Shown: positions 17,036 to 27,210, counted from the stretch's first letter. The stretch: DNA of 64,000 nt from SVTX01 sp045132775 (GCA_045132775.1 JBGUSX010000075.1:35761-99760), one strand, 5' to 3'. Numbers and translations are program-made. The notes: generated from the sequence alone by a model not told the origin.

Positions 17036-18076
17036 TTACTGTTTTGCAAGCTCGTCCTGTATATACTGAAGCGATGCGATCTTCTCCTTGGTCTGCTCAA
17101 CCGTGAGGAGCTTTGTATTATTGGAATTGAACTCGGTCAGGGGGTTTCTGTCCTTATCTCCGCTATTGAAGTATTTATCATAGTTAAGTCCGCGCTTGTC
17201 GCAGGGCACGCGGTAGAAGTTGCCCATATCGATAGCATTTGCGCACTCCTCGTTTGTGAGCAGAGTCTCGTACATCTTTTCACCGTGACGGATACCGATG
17301 ACCTTGATATTCTTCTTGTCGCCGCCGAACAGCTCACATACAGCCTCTGCCTGTGTCTTGATCGTGCAAGCGGGAGCCTTCTGAACGAGTATATCTCCGC
17401 TCTCACCGTGCTCAAATGCGAACAGAACGAGATCGACAGCCTCGTCGAGCGACATGATAAATCTTGTCATGCTACCGTCTGTGATGGTGATGGGATTTCC
17501 TGCTCGGATCTGATCTATCCAAAGCGGGATGACCGATCCGCGAGAGCACATTACGTTACCGTATCTCGTGCAGCAGATCTTGGTCTTGTCGGGGCTTACC
17601 GTTCTTGACTTTGCAACGATGACCTTCTCCATCATCGCCTTACTTGTACCCATAGCGTTTACGGGATATGCTGCCTTGTCGGTGGAAAGGCAGACTACGT
17701 TCTTAACGCCCGCCTCAATAGCTGCAGTGAGCACGTTCTCTGTTCCGAGAACGTTGGTCTTTACCGCTTCGATCGGGAAGAACTCGCAGGAAGGAACCTG
17801 CTTGAGCGCTGCCGCGTGGAAAATGTAGTCAACTCCGTGCATAGCATTGCGCACCGACTGAATGTCGCGCACGTCGCCGATGTAGAACTTTATTTTTTCT
17901 GCCACCTCGGGCATCTTCGCCTGAAATTCGTGACGCATATCGTCCTGTTTTTTCTCGTCACGCGAGAAGATCCTTATCTCGCCAATATCAGTCGCGAGAA
18001 AGCGGTTGAGTACCGCGTTGCCGAAGGAGCCTGTTCCTCCGGTGATCATTAAGGTTTTGTTTTTAAAAAGGGACAT
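17036..18076 (-). CDS. capE: CapE/WbjB-type UDP-GlcNAc 4,6-dehydratase, 5-inverting
   Basis: First committed enzyme of UDP-L-FucNAc synthesis: NADP-dependent dehydration of UDP-GlcNAc with C5 inversion. The 346-residue extended SDR protein has the GGTGSFG nucleotide loop (about residue 13), FSRDEKKQDDMR, the family-typical HAAALKQVPSCEFFP segment (about 85-100), STDKAAYPVNAMGTSKAMME (Lys in place of the usual Tyr-x3-Lys catalytic Tyr, typical of CapE/FlaA1-type enzymes) and TDGSMTRFIMSLDEAVDL. GGAGGATTAAATAA precedes the ATG. Thirteen bases separate it from capG. Confidence 0.94.
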   Translation of the reverse strand: MSLFKNKTLMITGGTGSFGNAVLNRFLATDIGEIRIFSRDEKKQDDMRHEFQAKMPEVAEKIKFYIGDVRDIQSVRNAMHGVDYIFHAAALKQVPSCEFFPIEAVKTNVLGTENVLTAAIEAGVKNVVCLSTDKAAYPVNAMGTSKAMMEKVIVAKSRTVSPDKTKICCTRYGNVMCSRGSVIPLWIDQIRAGNPITITDGSMTRFIMSLDEAVDLVLFAFEHGESGDILVQKAPACTIKTQAEAVCELFGGDKKNIKVIGIRHGEKMYETLLTNEECANAIDMGNFYRVPCDKRGLNYDKYFNSGDKDRNPLTEFNSNNTKLLTVEQTKEKIASLQYIQDELAKQ

Positions 18077-18109
18077 TTATTTAATCCTCCGTTTTATGCG
18101 TTTTTGAAA

Positions 18110-19033
18110 TTAATTAAATTTGTTTCCCGTCAATTGAAGCATTTCTCCAATCTCTTTGTCGTGCCTGAAATCTTTAAACGGCATGTAGCCACTTGCGGGA
18201 AAAAAAGTCAGTTCCGAAAAAAACACTTCTCCGTTTACTTCATACAGATCCACTCTCAAAAAATCCGTGTTTTGTGACAACATCGCCGCATATTCAAGCA
18301 TTTCATCGAATCTTTTGGGTTTATCAGGTAGTTTTTCAAACGGCTTATAGTCGCTTCTTTCATACGGAGCAAAGTTCCAATCGCATGTAACAAAGCTTAT
18401 CTTTGCTGTCGAATGGTCTTCAAGCCCTTCAGATATATAGAGAAACTTTGGTTCACCATTAAAACAATAGAACTTGTAGTCACGCAACCCATTTCCAGAA
18501 TTATCCTCCATATATGCCTCGGCAATTATTCGCGGAACAACATCCTTGTACGGCCATTCGCGACCCTGGTAAAAGTATTGATTTTTTAAACTCTTCTTAA
18601 CCTTCTCCCTCGCCTTCGCTTTGTCAAAGCGGGTCTTGTCGCGCACGATCACTAACCCACCTGAATCATGAGTGCATTTCAATACAAATTGATTTGGCAA
18701 AGAATCAAAATCTATCTCGTCAAAACTATTCCAAACTCCTAATGTAGGAATAACGTGTTCCTTTCCTATGCGTTCAGCAACATATGCTTTTGCCTCGTGC
18801 TTGTCCACCATTGTGGTATATATTGGTTTCCTATCATGTAGCTTTAACCACTGAAGTTTTTCGTTAAATGTGCGAGGATTATTTAGATTTAGCTTCTTTC
18901 CCGTTTTTACATAGAACTTTTTTTCCAAATATTTTTTATCGGAAAGGTTGCGATAAAAGCCCCTTGTATCGAGCACTCCAAACCTATACCTTTCTTTAAA
19001 AATAAAATCCAAAATCTTGCTTGCTTTGAACAT
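18110..19033 (-). CDS. TupA-like ATP-grasp protein
   Basis: The 307-residue protein matches the TupA-like ATP-grasp group named after teichuronopeptide synthesis: NPRTFNEKLQWLKLHD near the start, VDKHEAKAYV, FVLKCTHDSGG (nucleotide-binding strand and loop, about residue 115), AEAYMED, DYKFYCFNGEPKF (about 180) and FLRVDLYEVNGEVFFSELTFFP (metal-binding Asp and Glu, about 260-280). It probably joins an amino acid or other acyl group to the polysaccharide, or acts on a sugar precursor; the substrate is unknown. Start 19033 has AAGGGG upstream. It is clearly more AT-rich than capEGF, like the genes upstream of it in the operon. Confidence 0.85.
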   Translation of the reverse strand: MFKASKILDFIFKERYRFGVLDTRGFYRNLSDKKYLEKKFYVKTGKKLNLNNPRTFNEKLQWLKLHDRKPIYTTMVDKHEAKAYVAERIGKEHVIPTLGVWNSFDEIDFDSLPNQFVLKCTHDSGGLVIVRDKTRFDKAKAREKVKKSLKNQYFYQGREWPYKDVVPRIIAEAYMEDNSGNGLRDYKFYCFNGEPKFLYISEGLEDHSTAKISFVTCDWNFAPYERSDYKPFEKLPDKPKRFDEMLEYAAMLSQNTDFLRVDLYEVNGEVFFSELTFFPASGYMPFKDFRHDKEIGEMLQLTGNKFN

Positions 19034-19077
19034 TATTCTGCCCCTTCCGATGCTTGTTCGCATAAATTATACACTTT

Positions 19078-20625
19078 TCAATTTTTGCTGCTTGAATCAA
19101 TCTCCGAAGCCTTTCTCGTTTTTTTTACAACCCCTTTGATTGCATCTCTGGTTTCCTTGAAATTGAGCAAAAAGTTTGCAATTCCAAAACTTAATGCAGT
19201 TATGACCGAAATAACTATTGCGGTAACTACCCAATCGAGATATGAATCCACTTTAGGTGCAAATTGCACACAGAACGAATACCATAATATAACTGAGCAT
19301 CCAAGATTCACTGCAAATATCCGCAAGAATTTAAAAACACTTCGCGTCAAAACGTGCTTATACACATAGTATATTACATCAACTGTTCTGTAAAAATACG
19401 AACACACTGTTCCCAATAGGAGTCCGTACATTCCCAGATCGGTAAAAGCAAACAGTGCAATTGACACGGTCAAATTAATTACCGCTTCAATTATTGCTCC
19501 TCTTTGTGTCTCCTTGAAAGCCCCCGCGGAATTTACTGTAAGTATAGCCGGACATCTTATCAGATTCATAAGAAGTATGGCGGCAAATAGTATTGGAAGC
19601 CACTTATCAATATAGTTTATGTCGGAAACTCCCGCGGTGTATAGTGCAATGAATGGTTTCGTCATTATTAGAGTTATAGTCATTATCACGAACAAAAGTA
19701 TTGAATATAACACCTCATACCTTGCAAACAACTTTTCAAACTCCGCTTTATCCTTGTGGAACAGTCTTCCAAATTCGCCCTGCGGAGCCTGCGAAAACGT
19801 CATCTGTATCACGTTTGCCATCTGACCATATATCATATTATACACATTGTAAACGCTGACCAGTTTCAGTGACGTTGCCACCGTAAGAATCAGAACATCA
19901 GTATGATTGACTACTAATCCGGCAATGTTATGAATCAGCACGCTCCATCGCTTGCTAATCGCCTTGAAATCCGGAGGGACACGTTTGTCCAAAAACGGGT
20001 ATTTTTTCTTAACGTAAATAACAAACGAAATATTTTTTAGAACCATGCACATCAAGTTGATCAATTGTACAGAAACAATGTCACAGCCAAAGTTTAGTGC
20101 AATCACTCGCAACACCATAGAGGCAAATGTACTTACCGCATCCATAGTGTACACAACGTACATCTTCTTGTCCGCATTTAAAAGAGCTATGTTTTTCGAT
20201 GCAAAGATATAGGTGGAGACAGTACCCGCTCCGGTTATAAACGTAAGCAATCCTGCAACAAAGTAGTCAACTTCTCCCAGGGCGGCTAGCGGAACAAGAA
20301 ATGTGCCACCAACAAGCAAACCACCAAATATCAATCCAATTTTAAGGTAAGACGACGATGTTGCATTCATTATTCCGCTCGTTCGCTTCCAGTCGCCATC
20401 GTTGAGTGGAGCATAAAATGCCTGTATGGATGCCGAGCCCAAACCGGCTTCAAGTAATACCAAATATGACATTATCTGGCTTATCAGAGAGGTGAGACCG
20501 TTATACGTTGACCCAAATGAGATCAAAATATATCTTTGAACCACCAGTCCCGATATTAATGCAATCACTCTACATATCAAAGAGGCTCCCATGTTTCTAA
20601 ACATGGAATTTACCTTTATTTTCAT
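19078..20625 (-). CDS. Wzx-type polysaccharide flippase
   Basis: This 515-residue integral membrane protein has about 12-14 hydrophobic segments and belongs to the MOP/polysaccharide transporter superfamily. It begins MKIKVNSMFRNMGASLICRV with a short basic leader, and an early segment YNGLTSLISQIMSYLVLLEAGLGSA is typical of Wzx-like flippases (GL.s...G). The C-terminus is charged and cytoplasmic. It would move undecaprenyl-linked repeat units across the membrane for the polymerase encoded two genes upstream. Presence of flippase and polymerase marks the locus as Wzx/Wzy-dependent. Confidence 0.88.
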   Translation of the reverse strand: MKIKVNSMFRNMGASLICRVIALISGLVVQRYILISFGSTYNGLTSLISQIMSYLVLLEAGLGSASIQAFYAPLNDGDWKRTSGIMNATSSSYLKIGLIFGGLLVGGTFLVPLAALGEVDYFVAGLLTFITGAGTVSTYIFASKNIALLNADKKMYVVYTMDAVSTFASMVLRVIALNFGCDIVSVQLINLMCMVLKNISFVIYVKKKYPFLDKRVPPDFKAISKRWSVLIHNIAGLVVNHTDVLILTVATSLKLVSVYNVYNMIYGQMANVIQMTFSQAPQGEFGRLFHKDKAEFEKLFARYEVLYSILLFVIMTITLIMTKPFIALYTAGVSDINYIDKWLPILFAAILLMNLIRCPAILTVNSAGAFKETQRGAIIEAVINLTVSIALFAFTDLGMYGLLLGTVCSYFYRTVDVIYYVYKHVLTRSVFKFLRIFAVNLGCSVILWYSFCVQFAPKVDSYLDWVVTAIVISVITALSFGIANFLLNFKETRDAIKGVVKKTRKASEIDSSSKN

Positions 20626-20641
20626 TTTCCAACCTCTGTTT

Positions 20642-21769
20642 TTATATTTCGTAAATTAAGGTCAATCTTTGAATTACCGAATGGATATCATAGGCACCAA
20701 GACCTTTATCCTTGTATTCCTCTGTATTCGGTGACAGCACCTTTTCTGCCCATTCTGATGCACTCATTTCAAGTCCAACAGCATCAACAAGGTTGGTTAA
20801 AATAACGTCATTAGTTATACTATTCGAAACAATGCATTTAAGACCGGCAACTTGAGCTTCTATCATTGTAATCGGAAATCCCTCAAATAACGACGGAAAG
20901 AGAAAAACATCAAAAGAATGAAGAAGATCCGGGATGTCTGCACGATTTCCAAGAAATAACACGTTATCCTCTAATCCCTTTTGCTTGACCATTGTTTCTA
21001 TTTTTGGTCTGAGTTCTCCATCACCGACCAATACCAATTTTGACTTGTCATTGCATCGAGAAACTTCCGCAAAGACTTCAATTATAAACGGATGATTCTT
21101 CGCTTCACAAAATCTGCCCACATGACCAATCACAAAATCATCAGGACCCAACCCCAGCGATCGTCTGACACAATCGGAATCATTTACTGCATTTTTATAT
21201 TTTGAAAAATCTATTGCGTTATTTAAGACGCAAATTTTGCACTCTTCACCGACGTATTTTTCGAGCGGGCGAACTGCCCCGGCATGTAATGCAATTATCC
21301 TCATCCCATTGTGGGATATTAGAGATTTTATCGCCAATAACTCTTTCTTTTCTTTTCCGTTTCCCCACAGCTTGTCCGGATCGCTGTGTACAGTGTAGAA
21401 CATCCTTGCTCCCGCCAGTTGTTTTTTGGCACATACAATTGAGCGTGCAACCGACAAATGGCAATGTACAATGTCAGGCTTTGCTTGCCTAAAATATTTT
21501 TTCACTGCATGTCGCCACTTTAACGCGGTTACAATGTGTCTTAGTTTGCCCGATAGCTTTTCGCTGACCGAATACAACTCGGACAGAAAGACCATCTTGA
21601 TTCCGGCTTCATTGAGCTCATTTTCAAAGGGGGTGTTTTTTCGCGCACCCACGCAAAGCGCTTCAACATCGTATCCGTTTTTATGCAGAGTTATCAAATA
21701 TTCCTTGACCAGCGCTTCTGCTCCACCGACATTAAATGCCGGGAGCACTTGAACTATCTTTTTTTTCAT
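20642..21769 (-). CDS. Glycosyltransferase family 4
   Basis: This 375-residue GT-B retaining glycosyltransferase has an N-terminal QVLPAFNVGGAE loop, VHCHLSVARS (about 95-105), the C-terminal donor domain start GHVGRFCEAKNH (about 215), LVGDGELR and the E-x7-E motif FEGFPITMIEAQ (about 300-312). Donor and acceptor cannot be read from sequence. Its start overlaps the stop of the upstream polymerase gene by ATGA. A cytoplasmic enzyme at the membrane face, it adds one sugar of the repeat unit. Confidence 0.9.
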   Translation of the reverse strand: MKKKIVQVLPAFNVGGAEALVKEYLITLHKNGYDVEALCVGARKNTPFENELNEAGIKMVFLSELYSVSEKLSGKLRHIVTALKWRHAVKKYFRQAKPDIVHCHLSVARSIVCAKKQLAGARMFYTVHSDPDKLWGNGKEKKELLAIKSLISHNGMRIIALHAGAVRPLEKYVGEECKICVLNNAIDFSKYKNAVNDSDCVRRSLGLGPDDFVIGHVGRFCEAKNHPFIIEVFAEVSRCNDKSKLVLVGDGELRPKIETMVKQKGLEDNVLFLGNRADIPDLLHSFDVFLFPSLFEGFPITMIEAQVAGLKCIVSNSITNDVILTNLVDAVGLEMSASEWAEKVLSPNTEEYKDKGLGAYDIHSVIQRLTLIYEI

Positions 21770-23073
21770 AATGCCGGCAAACTCTCCTCTTTTTCGGGAA
21801 TCTTCATGTAACAGATAGCTATCATATACGGCAACATCAAAACAAAGGGATTTAAGAATTGTATCGTTTGGACGAATATCACTGCCAAAACAAGTGGGAT
21901 AAGCTTATATACTTTCGATTTTTTGTTGGAAATAAAGTGTCTGAATATAGGCGAAAACATCAACCACATCCAGAATGCAAATCCGAAAACTCCGTAAGAT
22001 ACGAGGATCTGCAAAAAACCAAAATGTAGTGCTTCCGTCAATGTCGTAACTTCCTTGTAGTAAACCGCGCCGGTTCCGAATAAAATCCTCAGGGGGTTGT
22101 CTCCAAGATATTTTAAGTACTTCAGAGATATCAAACCTCGTTCATCCTGCTCAATAGTATTCAATCTATCCGAAAATGCCCGAACGATTTCTGAATCGCT
22201 CAAAAATAGAAACGATATTACCACAACTGCGGCTACAAGAACCGCCAAAACGGCGAGTCTGGCTTTGCCACGATAACCAAGCAGTACCGCCAAAACAACA
22301 CCGGCTATCGTCAAGAACAACCACGTTCTTGAGATTGTAAAAGAAGCAATCAACACTATCAGCACAAAAGCGGTCCACAGCAATGTTTTGCCTATCCACT
22401 TGACATCCTTTGCTAACAGCATACACATTGTGCTGGCAAGCACCGAAAAATAACCTATATTGTTTGCATTGTCTTGAATAAGGGCAACCGATCCCCCAAG
22501 TGATTCAAAATCTTCATTATATCCGATTCTGATCTCACCATTGATGACCTCCTCAAATCCATAGGTTTGCGACGCCGTCGCTAACACTGCAATTAACAAC
22601 AATATTACTCCGAAAATATATGAATAGCATATCTTTCTGTATTCGAGTCTATCTCTTGATAATCCATAAACAAAGAGGAATAGCACCTCAACATACTGCA
22701 CATATTTTAATATTTCAAATTGCCCATATACAGCAATAAGAATCAGCTCATATCCGACGATTGCAAGCAGTGGTAATATCTCCCTCATATGGAGTTTTCC
22801 GCCTTTGACAACTAACAAAACAACGATATATCCAAAAATATATAGAGTAGTTATTCCGGAATTAACAGGGATTAAAAAAGCGGTAATCATCATTAGACCG
22901 GACACGTCAAAAAACGGGAACGTCACGACGCAAATCAAATCTATAAATTTGCTTGTATTTATTGCAAAAACATTACCACAAAACAAAATAACGGATAATA
23001 TCGCCATAGTAAAAATCGGCAATGCTTCTGTTATTTTAATCCCCTTACTTTGTGTTTTTTGTAACATTCTCAA
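21766..23073 (-). CDS. Wzy-type polysaccharide polymerase candidate
   Basis: A 435-residue integral membrane protein of roughly eleven hydrophobic segments with a long extracytoplasmic loop at about 290-350 (SDRLNTIEQDERGLISLKYL, ILFGTGAVYY) preceded by SFTISRTWLF. This Arg-before-loop and FGTG arrangement resembles the Wzy/O-antigen ligase superfamily. It overlaps the upstream glycosyltransferase gene by 29 bases. Two starts are possible, TTG at 23073 with GGAG at ideal distance or ATG two codons on. Being inside the operon, it is the likely polymerase for this repeat unit; the + strand paralogue at 11.9 kb may be the ligase. Confidence 0.8.
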   Translation of the reverse strand: MRMLQKTQSKGIKITEALPIFTMAILSVILFCGNVFAINTSKFIDLICVVTFPFFDVSGLMMITAFLIPVNSGITTLYIFGYIVVLLVVKGGKLHMREILPLLAIVGYELILIAVYGQFEILKYVQYVEVLFLFVYGLSRDRLEYRKICYSYIFGVILLLIAVLATASQTYGFEEVINGEIRIGYNEDFESLGGSVALIQDNANNIGYFSVLASTMCMLLAKDVKWIGKTLLWTAFVLIVLIASFTISRTWLFLTIAGVVLAVLLGYRGKARLAVLAVLVAAVVVISFLFLSDSEIVRAFSDRLNTIEQDERGLISLKYLKYLGDNPLRILFGTGAVYYKEVTTLTEALHFGFLQILVSYGVFGFAFWMWLMFSPIFRHFISNKKSKVYKLIPLVLAVIFVQTIQFLNPFVLMLPYMIAICYMKIPEKEESLPAL

Positions 23074-24133
23074 GATATTTCTCCCATTGTGATATTATCT
23101 CATCTAGCGAAATGCGCCTTCTGATCTCAATAGCGCACCTTCCCAACCTATCACATTTTTCTCTGTCAAGTAACAGCTTTTCCATCTCTTTAGAAAGCTG
23201 CTCATAGTCTCCGCATTCGACCAGAATTCCGTTTTCTCCATGATTAATCAGTTCTTCTGCTCCTCCGGGCGAGCATTTCGTTGAAATGCACGGCAGTCCA
23301 AGTGCCATAGCCTCGATCAAGGCATTCGGCAATCCCTCATAATCCGAGGTGAAGACAAACATATACGCATCCTTGATTTTGTCAAAAATGTTTTTTTCCG
23401 TTCCCGGCAACGACACCCTGTCTTCCAATCTAAGTTCTTTAATTAGTGCCGTAAGCGGTTCTCTCTGTGCCCCTTCTCCGTAAATTGTCAAATTGTACTC
23501 CGGATAATGGCCCGCTATTTTCTGAAATGCACGTAGCATTACATCCTGTCGTTTTTGAGGATCGAGTCTGCCGACAGAAACGATCTCTTTCTTACGTTCT
23601 CCCTCAAAACGATCAGGCATATTATCCGTGTTGAACGGATTTAATATGATGACGGATCTATCGCGTATCTTTTTGGGATACATTGCTCTAGCTCCCAAAG
23701 TTTGGAACACCATATCCTTGACATTGTGAATAAGAATTTTTTGATATATCTTGCTCTTTATGCCTGTGAGGTACTTGCTGGGATCATTCCTTTCAGAGAA
23801 GACCACCGGAATTCCCAGCTTCTTGCAGACCATCGATGTGCGAGAGCCTATTATATTGCAAAACGATATCACAACATCCGGAGATATGTTCCTTAAATAT
23901 TTCTCCATCGCCGCGGACGCTTCCCTAAATTGTTTGAAGCCGTTATATCTCGAAGGAGATATATAGTCCACGCGAATATTCTCGTTAATGGTATAAGCAA
24001 CGGGCGGCTTCGCTTCGTTGAATATGCCTATATACATTTCGTGTCCGCGCCTGCTTAATTGGTCAGTTAAAATGGAAATGACTCTTTCCGCGCCTCCAAA
24101 TTGCATTGACGGAACAACAAATACTATTTTCAT
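23045..24133 (-). CDS. Glycosyltransferase family 4
   Basis: This 362-residue GT-B enzyme contains VPSMQFGGAERV at the N-terminus, VISFCNIIGSRTS, FSERNDPSKY (about 125), VSVGRLDPQKRQD (about 185-197), IYGEGAQREPL and the donor-site motif TSDYEGLPNALIEAMALGLP (E-x7-E, about 265-275). It is one of three clearly GT4 enzymes in a row. It begins four bases after the preceding gene and overlaps the next by 29, so expression is coupled. Confidence 0.91.
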   Translation of the reverse strand: MKIVFVVPSMQFGGAERVISILTDQLSRRGHEMYIGIFNEAKPPVAYTINENIRVDYISPSRYNGFKQFREASAAMEKYLRNISPDVVISFCNIIGSRTSMVCKKLGIPVVFSERNDPSKYLTGIKSKIYQKILIHNVKDMVFQTLGARAMYPKKIRDRSVIILNPFNTDNMPDRFEGERKKEIVSVGRLDPQKRQDVMLRAFQKIAGHYPEYNLTIYGEGAQREPLTALIKELRLEDRVSLPGTEKNIFDKIKDAYMFVFTSDYEGLPNALIEAMALGLPCISTKCSPGGAEELINHGENGILVECGDYEQLSKEMEKLLLDREKCDRLGRCAIEIRRRISLDEIISQWEKYLENVTKNTK

Positions 24134-24137
24134 TTTT

Positions 24138-25238
24138 TTAAGTTCCTTTTATTATACTGTTGAATAGCTCGTTCCACTGTGCTATGATTTCTTTTAGCTT
24201 AAATCTCTTCGAGGTAATCTTACTCTCTCTTGACATTCGAGCCCTTAACCCTTCATCCCGAATCAACTCTTCTATTGCCGAAACCGCGGCATCCTCATCG
24301 CCAAAAGGCAAAAGATATCCGTTTTTACCGTTCTCAATTATCTCGTTTGGCCCGGTTTTGACATCAAAGCTCACCATAGGCAAGCCATTAGCCGATGCTT
24401 CGAGCAATGTCATCGGGAATCCCTCGTATCGGGAAAGCAAAACCATAAAAGAATAGTCTCCGTATCGGTCATAGATATCTGTAACCTGTCCTTTTAATGT
24501 TATTCTCTTCTCCATTCCGTATTCTTTGATTATCTCGGTCAATTGGTCATATTGCTCTCCGTCACCGTATATATCCCATGCCCAATCGGTATACTTACTT
24601 AAAACCTTGTTTGCAACGGATAAAAGCTGTTCATAATTTTTCTGATACGTCAATCTTCCGACAGATATGATTTTACGCGAGGTCTTGTTATATTCTCGCG
24701 TCGCGGCTACGGCATTTTCGTCGATAGGGTTGTAGATCGTGAGATTGTTTCCTTTTCTTGCTATTTTGTTGTCGTATTCTTCCTTCGCCGCTCGGGTTAT
24801 CAGCACATTTGCCGCTGACCTGCGGGCGCCGAAAACACGGCTCTGCATCTGGAAAGCGTGATCGGTGGTGATGTTAGGTGCCGTGTGCTCCCAACAAATA
24901 GCCTTTACTCCTGCTTTTTGGGCGGCAACAACGGACAACGGGAAAAACAGACTGCCACAAGCTACAACCACGTCAATTTTATTTTCCTTCAAGTAGTTTG
25001 TGAGTTTTCCTATTGCGCCTTGTAAGAGTGCTTTTTTCATGTCGATCAAATAAGGAAATAGATAGTCTTGGCAGATTGATTCATCAAGACAATAAAGCAA
25101 CGGCTTGCTTGTTTTGTTATATGCAAGGGTATGTATGCGGTAATCTTTGTTCTTCGCTAATTCATTTACGAGAACCGACGTCACCCTGCCTATACCTCCG
25201 GCACCGGTGAATCCGCCCAAAAAAAAGCAAATTCTCAC
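24138..25238 (-). CDS. Glycosyltransferase family 4
   Basis: This 366-residue GT-B enzyme has FFLGGFTGAGGIGRV at the N-terminus, WEHTAPN (about 120), ISVGRLTYQKNYEQLL (about 190-205), IYGDGEQYDQL, and SRYEGFPMTLLEASANGLP (E-x7-E, about 270-280). The start is GTG at 25238, with AGGAGG seven bases upstream; no ATG fits. Sugar specificity is unknown. Confidence 0.91.
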   Translation of the reverse strand: MRICFFLGGFTGAGGIGRVTSVLVNELAKNKDYRIHTLAYNKTSKPLLYCLDESICQDYLFPYLIDMKKALLQGAIGKLTNYLKENKIDVVVACGSLFFPLSVVAAQKAGVKAICWEHTAPNITTDHAFQMQSRVFGARRSAANVLITRAAKEEYDNKIARKGNNLTIYNPIDENAVAATREYNKTSRKIISVGRLTYQKNYEQLLSVANKVLSKYTDWAWDIYGDGEQYDQLTEIIKEYGMEKRITLKGQVTDIYDRYGDYSFMVLLSRYEGFPMTLLEASANGLPMVSFDVKTGPNEIIENGKNGYLLPFGDEDAAVSAIEELIRDEGLRARMSRESKITSKRFKLKEIIAQWNELFNSIIKGT

Positions 25239-25264
25239 ATTTATCCTCCTTTCGAATCCTGAAA

Positions 25265-26413
25265 CTACTCTATACTTCTCTTGGCAATGTCGCTATACAA
25301 GAAGCTTGTTTTAGCTTTGTTTGCAGCTTCCATCATTTGCGAATACTGCTCCGTAAAAACAAGCTGCTCTATGTTATCCTTTATTTCCTCTGCAGAATCT
25401 TTACGCAAGAATTTTACGTTTCCTCCGCAATCAACGTGTGTGGTGCCGTCCCAAAATTTAACAAGCATCGGAATGCCTTGTGCAACCACCTGCTCCCAAA
25501 AAACAGAATGTCTTCCAGGAAAAACAACAAGATCGCTCGCAGCAAAATGCGCATACGAATCCTTTGATTGCACCCACCCAATGTATTGGATTTTTTCCCC
25601 ATCAGCCAAAGAGGTTACTCTTTCTTTAAGTTCTGGGGTAACAGAGCCAAAAACAATCAATTTGATCTTTGGATTATCAATACGTGATACCGCTTCCATA
25701 AGCAGGAGTGTCTGCGTTTTGTAGGCATCAATTTTACCGCCAGTCATTACAACAAAATCATCTTCTCTCAAATTGTACCTTTTTCTGATCTCATTTCGAA
25801 CATCCGCACGAGAAGCCGCTTCAACACATTCATCATCAGCGCCCATAACAAGCAGCTCTATCTTGTTATCCGGCAATCCGTATTCACTTTTCAAAAAGTC
25901 TACTCGAGCGGGCAAAACACCATAGAATTTAATGGCATATTTATTAATTGTCCGCGCGCATTTTTTCCAAAACATACGATGGAGGACGTATCTTGATAAC
26001 CAATTTTTTGCGCTGTTTGAAAAATCCGAGTGGTTGTCCGCATACACTTTCACATTTTCGTGCTTTTTACAATACTGTGCAACAACTCTTATATCCATAA
26101 ACTGAACACCGTGGATAAAAATCAAATCCGGACATGCTCGTTCGAGCTCGTCTTTTAGTCCTACGTAATAGCGAAAAAATTTTCCAAGTTTTCCCTTCGC
26201 ATATTCTAACCTTGTTACCGGTATTTCATATTCATTTAAGTACTTTCCGTCATTCGGTAAAAGCGCGGATTCTCCATTCTCATCAAACGTAACTCGCGAA
26301 GCAATTATCTCAACGTCATTTCCAAGCATCTTATGATGCTTTGGAAGGTAGTTCTCTTGGTAAGAATAGTTGTCAATATAAAAACATGCTAACATTAGGT
26401 GAACAATTTTCAT
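25265..26413 (-). CDS. Glycosyltransferase, GT-B fold
   Basis: A 382-residue protein with a GT-B layout: an N-terminal domain (LPKHHKMLGNDVEIIASRV, FIHGVQFMD, YADNHSDFSNSAKNW), then a donor domain with VVMTGGKIDAYKTQTLLLMEAV (about 215-235) and VVFPGRHSVFWEQVVAQGIPML (about 300-320). The last segment has Glu and Gly-x-Pro in the GT4 position but not a full E-x7-E, so it is a diverged member. It shares ATGA with the stop of the acetyltransferase gene upstream. The target sugar cannot be told. Confidence 0.8.
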   Translation of the reverse strand: MKIVHLMLACFYIDNYSYQENYLPKHHKMLGNDVEIIASRVTFDENGESALLPNDGKYLNEYEIPVTRLEYAKGKLGKFFRYYVGLKDELERACPDLIFIHGVQFMDIRVVAQYCKKHENVKVYADNHSDFSNSAKNWLSRYVLHRMFWKKCARTINKYAIKFYGVLPARVDFLKSEYGLPDNKIELLVMGADDECVEAASRADVRNEIRKRYNLREDDFVVMTGGKIDAYKTQTLLLMEAVSRIDNPKIKLIVFGSVTPELKERVTSLADGEKIQYIGWVQSKDSYAHFAASDLVVFPGRHSVFWEQVVAQGIPMLVKFWDGTTHVDCGGNVKFLRKDSAEEIKDNIEQLVFTEQYSQMMEAANKAKTSFLYSDIAKRSIE

Positions 26414-27033
26414 ATTCGTTTCTCCTCAAAGATTTCTATCATTTTTTTCGGATCATCAAAGCAATCAGAGATTTTCTTTAGGTCCGCATCGGATAAATCC
26501 CACCATCGAATTTTCAAAAGCTTTTCAACGGTCACATCATCGAATCTTTTTCTTATGAAGCGCGCGGGTGTCCCCGCCCAAATTTCATATGCAGGCACAT
26601 CGTGGGTCACCACACTCCCCATACCTATAATAGCCCCATCCCCTATCGATACGCCCTCTTTAATAAGACAGTTTGAGCCAATCCAAACATCATTGCCTAT
26701 GACTGTTTTTTTGTTATCGTAAAAGTCATTGTGAGAAAAATTCACATGTAAAACATTTTTTCCCTTGTAGAACACCGGCGAAGTTGAAACCCAATCTATA
26801 GGATGCGATCCTCCGCCAATGGAACACCCTCTTGCAATTGAACAAAAAGCACCTATGTCTGTGTTTGTTGCACCGCTTCCATACATGTACGAATACTTAC
26901 CCATGTTGCAATTGACAAGCTGCGCTCCATCTCCTACTTTCGCTGTTGAATGAACTTTGGAGTTTTTCACCGCAACAGGTCTTCTACTAAGCAGGCGAGC
27001 AAATCCATATTTTAACTCATCAAAAAATCTCAT
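26410..27033 (-). CDS. Hexapeptide-repeat acetyltransferase
   Basis: The 207-residue left-handed beta-helix protein has imperfect hexapeptide repeats: KVGDGAQLVNC, FCSIARGCSIGGGSHPIDW, VIGNDVWIGSNCLIKEGVSIGDGAIIGMGSVVTHDVPAY spread over about 30-150, ending in the family-typical IWAGTPARFIRKRF. GGSHP carries a His in the place of the catalytic His of xenobiotic/CatB-like acetyltransferases. In this locus it most likely O-acetylates a sugar of the repeat unit using acetyl-CoA. GAGGAGATTATT precedes the ATG. Confidence 0.88.
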   Translation of the reverse strand: MRFFDELKYGFARLLSRRPVAVKNSKVHSTAKVGDGAQLVNCNMGKYSYMYGSGATNTDIGAFCSIARGCSIGGGSHPIDWVSTSPVFYKGKNVLHVNFSHNDFYDNKKTVIGNDVWIGSNCLIKEGVSIGDGAIIGMGSVVTHDVPAYEIWAGTPARFIRKRFDDVTVEKLLKIRWWDLSDADLKKISDCFDDPKKMIEIFEEKRI

Positions 27034-27210
27034 AATAATCTCCTCATAGATAGCGCTTTAAATCTCCACAATAACTTTCGTGTGTTTTTCGTTTTCTGTT
27101 TTCATGGATTTTCTGTGAAAACTCTTTTGTCTCATCGTGCCGACAGATTAGACATGTAGGCTGTCGTGTTTTGTTCACTTACGCAAATCTCTCTGTTTTC
27201 GAGATTCACA